A stretch of DNA of 64,000 bases, taken from NCBI GenBank assembly GCA_016647705.1, contig CM028335.1, forward strand, positions 2,108,001 to 2,172,000, read 5' to 3'. Positions 1 through 10,168 of the stretch are shown one piece after another. Positions within the stretch are counted from its first letter, which is position 1; each line of letters begins with the position of its first letter. The notes under the pieces are model-generated. The model did not search any database. It saw only the letters and a program-made list of their open reading frames with translations, and was not told where the DNA came from. A program made the translations under genes and the position numbers. This DNA comes from Eucommia ulmoides (taxonomy: Eukaryota > Streptophyta > Magnoliopsida > Garryales > Eucommiaceae).

Positions 1-383
1 ATCGTTACCAAACACGATTTTGTTCTCAGCACAAAATAAAAATTGTCGTTACCAAACGCAATTATGTTCCCAAAATTCTCAACCCAATCTAATCCAACCC
101 ATCCCAGTTGGGTTCAGAAAAGTAGGAACACTAACCAAACGCCACCTAATTTTCCCACATTTAATTAATACACACAAAAGTGGTTAGGAGGCTTAAATTT
201 TTTTTGAAGTTTATTAAATATTTTTATAACACATGATAGTTCATTTAAATTTTTAACATATTTTAATTGTTTTTTGGGGACAAATTATAGATTTGGTCCC
301 TTTACTTGCAACCTTTTTTTATGTGGTCCTTTATTTTATTTTTCAATTAGCCCCTCTTATTTGTAACCGTTATTTTAAGTGAT
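1..383. repeat. Left copy of a 383-bp direct duplication (partner 11161-11543)
   Basis: The first 383 bases recur almost unchanged at 11161-11543; I see only about a dozen substitutions and small indels, so the copies look young. The first ~155 bases correspond to the right end of the foldback MITE described at 10757-11310, ending in a motif like ACCAAACGCCACC, while the remainder lies outside that MITE. The shared unit is therefore larger than the MITE and probably continues left of the window. Similarity stops at base 383, where the two flanks diverge completely. No coding potential is seen. Confidence 0.85.
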
Positions 384-483
384 AAGGGAGTTGATTGGTA
401 TTTATAAAATGACAAGAGAGTTATTTGGTTTAAGACAAAAAAACAAGGGAGGTAAATTGTATAAACTCTATGTTTATGTATAT

Positions 484-761
484 TGTGAGACCCTGATTTT
501 TTTTTTTTAAAAAAATACAAATAATTTTAGTTGCATTTTTATAATATTTCAAAAATAGCGGGGCGGGTTTCAAAATTTAAGATGTGATTTAAAAGTTAGG
601 AGACCAAATTGCAAATGTTTAGAACATTAAAATAAAACTTGATGTTTAACTAAAATAAAGGGGGCTTAAGTGCAATTACACACTTTATATGTTTAGAGAG
701 AGAAGCGGTGGGAAATGGTGGTGATGAGAAAGGCCAGGTGGCCGGCTTCTAGGACATGCAT

Positions 762-794
<33 letters not shown>

Positions 795-2903
795 CATGTA
801 GAAATATAGAGAAAACGGGAGAAGAATCGAGAAGGGAAGAGAGAGAGGGGTCCGCCGGTGTGGGTTCCGGTTGTCCGTTGTCGGTGTCGCCGCCAGTGAG
901 GGAGTGTGCAGACGGAGTGGGTATGTGCAAGCGTGGGTGTGTGTTTTGTTCGTTGGTCAGTATATCATCGGCAGTGTGCTCGTCGTCGATAGTGACCGTG
1001 TGTGTGTGTGAGTGTGTCGGCTGAACCAAAACTAGAAAACAGAAGAAAAAAAAAAAAAACAGAGAAAGAAGAGAAATGGGAGAAAGTTCGGCAGTAGGCG
1101 AGGAGCGGTCGATGAGTGAGGTCGTTCGGCAGTGGATGTCCCTTCGGTCGGTGTTGTTCCGTCGTCACCGGCGTATGTGGGTTGTCGATCGTCGGCGACG
1201 TTGTGTGTGTTGTGTCGGCGAGAACCCAGTAAAACAGAAACAGGAATGGCGTGTGTGCATGGGTGGGGGTGATCGTTGGTGTAGGTTGGCCGGCGATGGT
1301 TGTGCGTTTATGTGTTCTGGGTGTGTGTGTTTGTGATCCAACCGTGTGTGTGTGTATACTGTTCAACTAACGTGGGTATGTGTGGGTGACCGTCGGTTTG
1401 GCCGGTGAGTGTGTGTGTGGGCATGGGTGGACAGGAGGTGGTCGCCGGCGGTCGGTGAAGGAGGAGTGAGAGAGTGGTCGGCAGCAGACGCGGTCGGAAG
1501 AAGAAAAAAGAACAGAAACAGGGGAGAGAGAGATAGAGAATGGGCTGAGGCAGGACGGGAAACATGAGAAGAAGAAAAAAAAAAGAAAAAAAAAATTAAA
1601 TTACACAAAAAACCCAAATAAAAACCAAAAATTCATTTCACGGCTGGTGGGCGATTCGGAACAGCGTCCTAGTAGGTTTCGGGCAGTGACGTTTTTGCAA
1701 TGTAGAGAACAAAGTGAGTGTATTGTCTTCTTGTCAAATTATTTTTTTATGAATATATATGATGAAATATGTGATTATTTAAACTGTATGAATTTATAAA
1801 TGATATGGATTAAGCAGGATTTGAATAAGTTAGTAAATTGGATTTCGATAGTTTTCAAAAAGAAGTTGAAAATGAATTTTCGCTGGATTTTGTGGAATTA
1901 GACTGTGTTTTTAAAAAGAGAATAGGAAACATCTATTTTTCTAAAAATGTCTGGTTTTCTAAAAATAAAGGGGGGAAAAATAGTTTTAATAAAATCAGAC
2001 GTTTTCTTTAAAAGAAAGTGTGAAATATGATTTTTGGATTTAAAAGTTGGTTTTGAAGAAAAGAGGTAGACGTGGTGATTTGATGATGTTGAGTAGACGA
2101 TATTTATTGAGTTAGGATTCGATGACGCTGTATTTGATTTTGACGATACCATGGTTGTTCTCCCCGAAAGGGGTGTGGTTTCTCCCCGTAAGGGGTATGA
2201 ATTCTTCCCATGGGATATGGATGTTTCTCCCCGTAAGGGGTGTGGATTATATTTCTCCCCAAAAGGGGTGTGGATATTTCGTAGGAAGGCATTCCTACGG
2301 ATGTTACGGTACCGTTGTAACTCCCGATCGTGAGGTTAAAACGATCACTATGGCTAGCCAGTGTGTGTGTTGTGGTAGAGTGGTGTGTTTGAGATGTGTG
2401 TTTGAGGTGTGTGTTTGAGATGTGGTATTTTACTTATATTGGATGATTTATTATTTATTATGGTGATCGGTATGATTTTATACTAGATGAAACTTATCTA
2501 TATCGCTTAATTTTCACTGCTTATATATTTATGCTTGATTCATATTTAATTATGGTGATATTTAGAATCTGTCATTATTTTTAAAAAAAAAAATATTTTA
2601 TTAAGAAGGCAGTACACTCGCAGGTACAACAGCTAGGAGTCGGTCCCCTACTGGCACTAGGTAGAGCTATGTGATGGAGTCATATAGGCGATCGATAGAA
2701 ACTATCAAAGGCGAACCTATAAAAGGTTCATGGATAAATACTTTCAGTTCATAAATTTCGGGACGGGCGTGTTCCCCATAATAGATGTTTGTATTATTAA
2801 GTGTGGGTATAGTTTATTTCATTAGTTTATTTGGGATTTTGGTGATGTCATGTTGTAGTCACGCCAGCTCCGGGATGACAGGTGTCCGGGACGAGTTGTG
2901 ACA
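484..2903 (+). mobile_element. Solo LTR A, 2.4 kb, with perfect TSD
   Basis: Begins TGTGAGACCCTGA and ends GACGAGTTGTGACA, the TG...CA termini expected of an LTR. It is flanked on both sides by the 5-bp direct repeat TATAT (479-483 and 2904-2908). No second LTR or internal domain follows, so it is a solo LTR left by LTR-LTR recombination. Family membership is shown by homology to LTRs B and C: shared start (TTTTAGTTGCATT near the 5' end), shared hairpin block (2158-2299) and shared end. A TA-rich stretch at 780-795 precedes a ~800-base G/T- and purine-rich zone (about 800-1570) that probably represents the transcribed R/U5 part. The small reading frames here are low-complexity. The long LTR suggests a Ty3/gypsy-type element, but no gag-pol is present to prove it. 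Confidence 0.85.
2158..2299 (+). repeat. Hairpin cluster in LTR A (CCCC-tetraloop-GGGG units)
   Basis: Five short inverted repeats follow each other about every 20-35 bases. CCCC-GAAA-GGGG is at 2162-2173, CCCC-GTAA-GGGG at 2184-2195, the palindrome CCCATGGG at 2207-2214, CCCC-GTAA-GGGG at 2229-2240 and CCCC-AAAA-GGGG at 2257-2268. They are followed by an 8-bp stem, CGTAGGAA-GGCA-TTCCTACG, at 2280-2299. Several loops fit GNRA. The same block, diverged, is present in LTR C (about 7645-7935). The block lies in the 3' part of the LTR, so it would be in LTR-derived RNA. Function unknown. Confidence 0.8.
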
Positions 2904-2908
2904 TATAT

Positions 2909-3190
2909 GCTATTTGAAAACCAAATAAATAAAATAACCAAACAATTAATAAAAGAAAACGAAGGAAAAGTCTTACCTTAAGTTTCAAGTGGTCATTATC
3001 CAAAAGAGAAAAAAAAAAAAAAAAGGGTTTAAAAAGTGGAGAAATAGAATGAGCCAACTTCTATCAACACACGTAAAGAGTGAGAGAAATGGTTTTGTTC
3101 ATTGCTTTGCCTTGATCGTGAAGATTACTTCTCTTCTTGTTCTTTGCCAAGTGTTGCCATGGGACCCATGCATGTTTCATATCCCTTATT
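2909..3190. other. Stretch without recognised gene
   Basis: Between solo LTR A and the inverted LTR fragment I see AT-rich sequence with an A tract near 3008-3022 and no frame with recognisable domains. After excision of LTR A, this would join directly to the sequence before 479. Confidence 0.5.
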
Positions 3191-3447
3191 GTTGTGACTA
3201 ATAAAATAAATTACATATCTCTCCTCACTTGAATCTTTAAATATCATATAAATCTAAAAGTTAAAATTAACATTTTAAAATAGCAATTGATCCCCCATAT
3301 TTTTAAAAGTCAAAAATTGAAATTAACATATTAACCCCTTAAATTTTTAAGGTAAAATTTAAATGACGTAATGGACCCTATTATTTCTAAAATATTATAA
3401 AATGCAACTAAAAATTATGCAAGTGCAAAACTCAGGTTTTACATACA
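3191..3447 (-). mobile_element. Truncated LTR (5' part) in minus orientation
   Basis: Read on the minus strand from 3447, this starts TGTATGTAAAACCTGAG and soon gives TTTTTAGTTGCATTTTATAATATTT. That matches the 5' ends of LTRs A, B and C, especially B at 4591-4850. Only about 250 bases of homology can be followed; the other end is lost. It faces LTR B across the minisatellite, so the two form a diverged inverted pair around 3448-4590. The left limit is approximate. Confidence 0.55.
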
Positions 3448-3744
3448 TTTCCTAATGAGCATGACTCTGGAAATAGCAGATCAGTCCCCCCAAGACCTAG
3501 CACAGCTCCCGTGAAGAATTTCAACCGACGACTCCACCTCAGCAAGAGGACCCACCTGTCTTCCGATTGAACCATACTCAAGGTGTGTACTAGTTTTATA
3601 CACCAACAATTATGTATCCTATTTATAAATAATTGATGGAGGAAAATTTAGTCAGTAAGCCACCTGTCCAAACTCACACACTCATGGGGATTCTTTCATG
3701 ATTAATTTAAGGTGCCAAGATCTCAAGTATGGATAAAAGACCGA

Positions 3745-4560
3745 GCTCCGAGCTCCATGCACCCTCAGCTCGGCAACCATAAAATATGGAGGACTAAAAC
3801 CACCCAGAGGACCATAGCATCGGGCTGAGGGCTTCGAGCACCCTCAGTTGAGCTAGTCATCAAACAAAAAGCCTAAAATCGCCCTAAAGGCCAAGGTGCC
3901 GAGCTGAAGGGCTCCGAGCACCCCGAGCTCGGCGAATCCTCAGTAGAAGGCCTAAGACAGCCTTGAAGACATCAACGTTGAGACGAGGGCTCCGAGCACC
4001 CCAACTCAGTTGATCATCAAATAAAGACCCCAAGGCTACCTTGAAAGCTGCAACGCCGAGCTGAGGGCTCTGAGCACCCTCAGCTTGGTTGATAATCAAA
4101 TGAAGACCCTAAAACTTCCCTAAAGATCAAGGTGCCGAGCTAAAAGCTCTGAACACCCTCAGCTAGGCTGAACCCCAAACGGAAGGCCCAATACCGCCCT
4201 GAAGACCAAGGCACCGAACTAAGGGCTCTGAACACCCTAAGCTCGACTGATCCCCAAACGGAAGGCCCAAGACCACTTTAAAGACCAAGGAACCGAGCTA
4301 AGAGCTCCGAGCACCCTTAGTTTGACTGATCCCCAAACGGAAGACCCAAGACCGCCCTAAAGAGCAAGGTACTGAGCTGAGGGCTTAGAGCACTCTCAGC
4401 TCGACTGATCATCAAACTGAGGGCTTAAAACCGTCCAGACGTCCACCGCGCCAAGTTGAGGGCTTCGAACACCCTCAACTTGGTTGATCATCAAGAAGGG
4501 AGTCCCAAAACTGTCTAGACATCCTTCTCACCTCATGTTCGGCTGAAGGGGCTAAAACGA
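3745..4560. repeat. 79-bp minisatellite of hairpin units, about 10 copies
   Basis: About ten units of 76-80 bp follow each other, starting near 3745, 3821, 3900, 3980, 4056, 4135, 4214, 4293, 4372 and 4451. Each unit opens with an imperfect inverted repeat whose consensus arms are CCGAGCTGAGGG and CCCTCAGCTCGG around a 7-10 base loop such as CTCCGAGCA. A linker like ATCATCAAACGGAAGGCCTAAG follows in variable form. Some units keep pairing through paired changes: the unit near 4451 has CCAAGTTGAGGG with CCCTCAACTTGG. Other units are mispaired. The region is distinctly less AT-rich than its surroundings. Frames through it have repeated stops or match nothing I know. It appears to belong to the older LTR-like element interrupted by LTR B. 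Confidence 0.85.
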
Positions 4561-5802
4561 GCCTTTCGTCTCTATTTCAATTGGGCCGGCTGTATAGCCT
4601 AATTTTTGCATATGCATATTTCTAGTTGCATTTTAGAACGTTTAGAAAAAATAATGGGGTTCATTGTGCAATTTAAATCTGAATTTAAAAAAATTGAGGG
4701 GGTTAATACACTAATATTAATTTTGATTTTTAAAAGTTTAGGGATTATTAAGTTATTTAAAATATAATTTTAATAGTTCTAAGATATACTTAATATTTTT
4801 TTTTTCAAGAGGGGTAAAAGTATAAATAAATAAACTCTTAGTTTAGGCCCTTTTATTGTTAAGTTCACAGGCGACGCTGACCACGTCTGCATTACGACAA
4901 TAACGTATTTAGTAGCGCAAAAATTGAGTGAGTGTACTGTTTTCTATGTAAATTGTCAAATTTTTATTTTTGTACTAAATTGTGAAAAATAAAAGATTTA
5001 TTAAAATGGACGCTATTATAACTTTAGATGGATCAAGTAAAAAATTGATTGTGAAAAAATAATTTTATTATTAATACCTATATGCCATAGTGTAATCTCA
5101 ACAGGAGGGCGTGCCCTATGGGATGTTGTTGGTCTTGACAAAAGAGCATATCTTGTAAGACGTTTATACTGTGATCTGACAGGAAGGCAAGTCCTGCAGA
5201 TAGTTGTTGTTGTTATCGTTGTTGCTGACTATTACTATGGTGGAGTCGAATATGGTGTTGAAATCACTATGGTAGAGTTGAATATGGAATTGACAATATA
5301 ATATGGTGGAGTTGAATATGGTGATGATGTGATGGGTTATACCATGTGTTGACTTTTACTATTGGATATATTAAATGACCCTGACATTGATAGCAACCTT
5401 AAATTGCACAACGGTACAGGTTACGATACTGTTGTTGTAAGACTCCGACTCAGCTCATACGTCATTTTAGTTGCATTCAGAGTAATTGAGAAAATTTGGG
5501 TGAAATTGAGTAAATTAAAATTTCAAATTAAAAGCTTAAGGGTCCAATTGAAAATTTTGAAAACATTTAATTTAAAATGGTTGCATCAAATTTTCAAACA
5601 AAACCTTTGAAGGAAAAAAATTATAATTTTTGCATAGTTTTAAAAGTAATTTGGCTAAGATGAGAGTCTAAATAAAATAGGGGGGGAGGAATAAGTAAAT
5701 TAACTAGATATATATATATTGAATGTGTATGTGTGTATTGCAATCAGCCGGATCATAAGGATCGAGAGAGGGGAGACGTGGCATGTTTGAGATCCACAAA
5801 TT

Positions 5803-5814
5803 CATATATATAGG
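5803..5814 (+). promoter_or_regulatory. Candidate TATA box of LTR C
   Basis: CATATATATAGG lies ahead of a purine-rich leader (5845-5890) in the first third of LTR C. This is the arrangement expected at a U3/R boundary. Inferred from position and composition only. Confidence 0.4.
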
Positions 5815-6649
5815 CATGCATGTTGATCAAGAATCCCAAAGGTTCTAGAGAAAAATCGAGAGAAAGAGAGAGAGAAAGAAGAAACGGATGAAGAGAAGTT
5901 GGTGATCATCGGTGAAGGTTTTTCAGCGTGAAAGGGGTTGCTTGTCACCTTGTTGGGTGAAATAGGTAAGTGTGTCGTCCATTTGGTTTGTTTGAAAGCT
6001 TGAGAGTGTGTATGTGGTGGTGTGTGCTTTGTTTTGCTATTTTGGGTTGCAACCGGTATGTGTGGGGTGCTGTTTGGTGTGCGTTTTGGTTGGATTGAAG
6101 GGGATGAGGTTGGTAGAGTTAGTTGTAAATTTGGGGTGGTTGATTGTGGAGGTGGAGTGGTGAATTTAGTGGCCGGAGCTGGTGACGCAAAGGAAAAAAA
6201 TGGCTGGTCTATTCTGTCAGGAAGAATAAGGTCAGGGACGAAGGGCGTTTCGCCTAGGCGGAGGGAGTTCGCTAAGGCGGTAAAAGATCAGTGAGCAAGA
6301 AAATTGTGTTTTCGCCTAGGCGGTGACCCATTAGTGTGTTATACTGAGAAGGGAAAGAGCTGATTTGCCGCGGCGGTGGAAGTTGAATCAAATTAAATAA
6401 AATCTTAAGGAAATTTACCATCGGTTCAGAACAGGTAATATTTTTAATTTACTTTTGTGATTTCTAAACTTAGTTTTCTAGCCTTAAAATGTCAAAAATA
6501 AAGATAAGAAATAATGGGATCATTTATCGTGTATACAAATTAAGTTCATAAAATAAACTTTAACGGCGCTAAAACTCGTCGAATCATATTTCCACATAAC
6601 AAAACGTGGGGAATGGAAAATTAATAAATGTAGGGCTTGCATTGCACGT

Positions 6650-7285
6650 AGGGCTGGCAAAACAGGTATTTACACGATGACACGACACAAGACCGACACA
6701 AAATTAGCAGGTCTAGGTTTTGCTTATCAGGTATCGGGTCGTTATCGTGTTAGACCCGATAACCTGATAAGAAATAGTGCAGGTTATTAGGTTGACTTGA
6801 TAACCCAATAGGTTACACGATAAGACACGATAAGAATTTCGTGTATTCAGGTTACACGATAACCTGTGACCCAATAGGTTACCCGTTAATTTAATAAATT
6901 ATTTTTACACCCCCCAAATTATCAAATATTACAAATTAGTACTTAATATATATAATAATTTGTTAAGATGGTTTTAAATTAACAAGTTAACAGGTCGTTA
7001 ACGTGTAATGGGTTAACGTGTAATGGGTAGGTTATTGTATAATAGAAACCTATCAGGTCTTATCGTGTCGTGTTTACCTGATAGGTTTCGTGTCATCATG
7101 TGACACGAAAAATTATCGTGTCGTGTCGTGTTGACATGATAATTTTCGTGTCGTGTTCGCGTTTGGGTAGTTTGACACGGTAAGCTTATCGTGTCGTGTT
7201 CGTGTTTGGGTCTTATCGTGTTTCGTGTTATCGTGTAATGACCTGTTACACGACCTATTACCTGTTTTGCCAACCCTAATTGCAC
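6650..7285. repeat. Foldback segment rich in TTATCGTGT/ACACGATAA
   Basis: Dozens of short copies of TATCGTGT, ACACGATA, AGGTTAT and GACACGA occur in both orientations. The segment opens TAGGGCTGGCAAAACAGGTA and closes TACCTGTTTTGCCAACCCTA, giving a terminal inverted match of about 20 bases. The whole block can therefore form a long imperfect stem. It looks like a foldback/MITE-type insertion inside LTR C. Frames across it, such as one on the minus strand at 7013-7285, are by-products of the repeats. Confidence 0.65.
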
Positions 7286-7644
7286 GATTATGTTACTTTT
7301 CTCTATATAATATTAATTTAGATCATATCACAAATAGGTTCCCGATTTCCAGAGAATCGGTAGCAGAGAGTCGATGGAACTTTTGAGAGCGGATTATCAG
7401 GTGAGTATATTGTCTTCTTACCAAACTATTTATATGTGTGTGTGTGTGTGTGTGTGTAAAATAGATTTTATTTGACTTGGATGATTTTAAAACCACGTGG
7501 GTCAAGCTGGTTTTGGGTGCGCTGGGGAAAAATGGATTTTTGGTAAATTGTGTTGGTTTTGTTTTAAAGAAAGGAAATTGGAAAAATCGTTTTTACTAAA
7601 TGGGTGGTACTTTTAAAAAAAAGATAGGAAAACGTGGTTTGGAA

Positions 7645-7935
7645 ATTCTCCCCGTCAAGGGCGTGGTTTGAGTAAATGTGATTTTAGAAATTCTTCCTGA
7701 AAGGGGTGTGGTTTATATTCTCCCCATAAGGGGTGTAGATTTTTAGACGAAATTGTTGATTTTAGACAATGTCATAGTTTTCTCCCGTAAAGGGTATGGA
7801 TTATTTCTCCTCGAAAGGAGTATGGATTTCTTCCTATGGGATGTGGATAGTTCTCCCCGCAAGGGGTGTGGATTATATTTCTCCCCAAAATGAGTGTGGA
7901 TATTTCGTAGGAAGGCATTCCTACGGATGTTACAG
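7645..7935 (+). repeat. Hairpin cluster in LTR C
   Basis: Diverged counterpart of 2158-2299, with more units. Readable cores include CCCC-ATAA-GGGG (about 7723), CTCCT-CGAA-AGGAG (about 7808) and CCCC-GCAA-GGGG (about 7856), followed by the conserved CGTAGGAA-GGCA-TTCCTACG stem (about 7906-7925). In the unit near 7808 both arms changed together, so pairing is kept. Other units have lost one or more pairs. Confidence 0.7.
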
Positions 7936-8732
7936 TACCGTTGCAACTCCCGATCGTAAGGTTAAAGCGATCACTATGGCTAGCCAGTGAGTAATGTGGT
8001 GTTTTGAGATGTGTTGTTTTACTTATATTTGGTGATTTATTATATATGGTGATTGGTATTATTTTATACTAGATGGGTTTGAATGGAATTTATATATATT
8101 GATTTACTTTCACTGCTTATATTATGATGATTTTTATTAGATATGTGATGTTTGTATACTTATGTTTGATCCATTTAAACGCGGTATTACTTAGAATGTA
8201 TTATTATTTTAAAAATATTTTTACTAAGAATGCAATACACTCACAAGTGAAATAGTTAGGAGTCGGTCGGTCCCCTACTGGTACTAGTTAGAGTCATGCG
8301 TGTCATGCGATGGAGTCCGATGTGCGTTTCGTGAGATGAGCTGTCAGGGGTGAACCTCAGAAAGGTTCATGATATGTGATTTTCTTGTTGTTCTCATTTT
8401 TGGGACGGGTGTGTCCCTATAACACTGATTTAAATGTTGTATAGATGATTTTATAATGTTTTATGTGTATAGTCGTTCAAGGAAGTTAGAATGGATGGTC
8501 AGGTGATGTCATGTCGACGTCACGCCGGCTCCGTGATGACAGGTGTTCGGGGTGAGGTGTGACAGTTGTAACTCCCGATCGTGAGGTAAAATGATCATAT
8601 GGCTAGTAAGTAAGTATGATATTTTATTATATAAATGTGTGTTGACCAGTTGATTTAAATTTGGTTGTAGTATTAATTTCCCTAAGAAAGAAACCGCGTG
8701 ACGGCCCTGGGAAATCGGGCCGTTACACCGGC

Positions 8733-9390
8733 CCATGGACTTCTCCTGGTGGGCCAAAAAGCCCAGTCCAGGTGCTTAGGACCCTTATCTGCAAGCTCAT
8801 TGGTTGCCTACCGAATTAGGCTAATTAACCAAGTTGGAGTCCCTAATTCAGCGACGCTAATTGAGCCCTACTCTCTATATATACACCTAGGCATCTACTG
8901 CCACCCGGTATTGCTTATTATTCACTCAAGAGAACTTTAGTCTTCTCTCCCTGATACTTACTCCGATGGGTCTTTGTGCAGGTGCTCGGAGTATGGAGTT
9001 GGAGTTCAACTCGGAGTTTAGAAAGGAGCTCAACTCGGAGTCTAGAGCGAAGCTCAAAACGGAGTCCAAAAAAGAGTTCAGCTTGAAGTGCAAGGATTTC
9101 TCAAAGTGTCAAAAAGTTCATCGAGCTCGGAGCTCAGTTTCTTCAATGCATCACCTCCACCTCAGTAAGAAATTCACACATGTCGTTTACCCAAATCATA
9201 CTGAGAGTGTTTACCAATTTTTGATATATTTTGATTGAATCAAGATTGAGATTTGTTTTCAATTGAATATGATATTAATAAAGTACATTTGAAATTAATA
9301 AAAAACAATTGGGGTAAATTTGATGGGCCCTCGAAGTTTTGGGGACTATACAAACCACGTTGGTAACCTAGCCCCCGATCGGCCCTAAAT
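8733..9390 (+). mobile_element. LTR-like promoter/leader segment of the element interrupted by LTR B
   Basis: Contains a TATA motif (CTATATATAC, 8875-8884), a plausible start region about 30 bases on, and ACTTACTCCGATGGGTCTTTGTGCAGGT near 8957 in split form. The last is a phrase like the R/U5 region of plant gypsy LTRs. A GAG(T/C)TCAACTCGGAG-rich tract follows (8985-9140). A stretch near 9157-9230 (CCACCTCAGTAAG onward) resembles 3525-3600 on the far side of LTR B. It ends near CCCTAAATCAACA (about 9394). The 90-codon open frame at 8966-9238 runs through these repeats and is not taken as a gene. Confidence 0.45.
8875..8884 (+). promoter_or_regulatory. Candidate TATA box in LTR-like segment
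   Basis: CTATATATAC sits upstream of a CT-containing leader and the CCGATGGGTCTTTGTGCAGG motif, an arrangement typical of an LTR promoter. Confidence 0.4.
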
Positions 9391-9399
9391 CAACACATC

Positions 9400-9945
9400 T
9401 AAAGTAGTGTTTGTTTGAACCTAATTCAAACCATGGAATTGAAATTAAAAATAAATTTTTTTACACATGTTCATTTGTAATTTTAATTACAAGAATAAAT
9501 CCCATAAGCCAAACCAAAGCAAACATTACCTGAGGTCAAATTGAGAATGTTCATGAACATGGTATGTCATTAAAAGTTTGGGAAAATTCTATGTGGACCC
9601 TTAAGATTGTCAAATTACACATTTAGTCCTTTAAATTTTACATTTATTCTAATCTCGTAAAAATAAAAAGTTGTTGTGAATGATTTTTGATAAAAATGGA
9701 CAGTGCTTAGCACTCGGTCTTTTTATTGAAATATTTTTATCATTTTATCACTTAATCGTTGGGCGAAAAAACGTTTAAGGTTTAGTGGAGTGATGAAATG
9801 ACAAAAATATTTCAATTAGACGTTCGTGTGCTGAGCACGACCCATTTTTTGTCTTATATCGTTGATATCGGTTTTAATTTTATGAAATTAAAATCAATAT
9901 TTAATGTAAAAGATTAAATGTATAATTTAATAAATTTCAGAATCT
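9400..9945. other. Intergenic stretch, no gene seen
   Basis: AT-rich sequence with scattered stops in all frames. Phrases such as GTGCTCAGCAC-like motifs near 9700 and 9830 face each other and resemble similar phrases near 39530, 39740 and 62790, which suggests an old dispersed repeat. Nothing else is recognised. Confidence 0.5.
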
Positions 9946-9957
9946 ATGTCGGTGGGG

Positions 9958-10063
9958 GAATAAAAATGTAATTTTCCCTAAAAGTTTTGATCATGATGGC
10001 TTAAAAGAGGAATAAAAATGTAATTTTCCCTAAAAGTTTTGATCTTGCTGGCTTAAAAGACTA
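9958..10063. repeat. Two-copy tandem repeat, about 51 bp
   Basis: The segment beginning AATAAAAATGTAATTTTCCC at about 9960 is repeated at about 10011 with a few changes near the end (GATCATGATGG versus GATCTTGCTGG). Non-coding. Confidence 0.8.
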
Positions 10064-10168
10064 GGAGACATCAAGATCATGAAAATGAATGGACCATATT
10101 TTTTTACCACAAGTATCACCCACGTGGACTTGTTTGGCACCGTGAAAACCATGAAAGAAAATAAAAGA

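Larger units (their letters stand above)
5436..8564 (+). mobile_element. Solo LTR C, 3.1 kb, nested in LTR B
   Basis: Starts TGTAAGACTCCGA and ends GGGTGAGGTGTGACA, with a perfect 5-bp TSD GTTGT at 5431-5435 and 8565-8569. Homology to LTR A includes the TTTTAGTTGCATT segment near the start, the hairpin cluster, the CGTAGGAA/TTCCTACG stem, the CCCGATCGT motif and the terminal GATGACAGGTGT...GTGACA. A segment about 6650-7280 is dense in variants of ACACGATAACC/GGTTATCGTGT in both orientations, which folds back on itself. That segment has no counterpart in A and may be a further insertion. A (GT)n tract is at 7436-7458. No retrotransposon genes remain. Confidence 0.8.
4591..8727 (+). mobile_element. 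Solo LTR B (about 1.0 kb net), split by LTR C
   Basis: Starts TGTATAGCCTAA and shares TCTAGTTGCATTTT with LTRs A and C near its 5' end. It ends GGGCCGTTACA and is bracketed by a perfect 5-bp TSD CCGGC (4586-4590 and 8728-8732). It is interrupted at 5435/8570 by LTR C. When C and one copy of its TSD are removed, the B sequence reads through a motif conserved in A (ACGGTACCGTTGTAACTCCCGATCG at 2307 onward, diverged here). This confirms that the outer parts are one element. Net length is about 1,003 bp. No coding content. Confidence 0.8.

Noticed and set aside
685..1617. Several overlapping frames of 84-133 codons on both strands
   Set aside because: They translate the TG/CA and purine-rich zone of LTR A, giving His/Thr- or Phe/Ser-rich strings with no domain.
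3745..4560. Regular repeats that might suggest a CRISPR array
   Set aside because: There are no unique spacers; the whole 79-bp unit repeats with drift, and this is plant nuclear DNA. It is a minisatellite.
8966..9238. 90-codon plus-strand frame
   Set aside because: It lies in an LTR leader and reads through GAGTTCAACTCGGAG repeats; the Glu/Lys/Ser-rich product matches nothing known.
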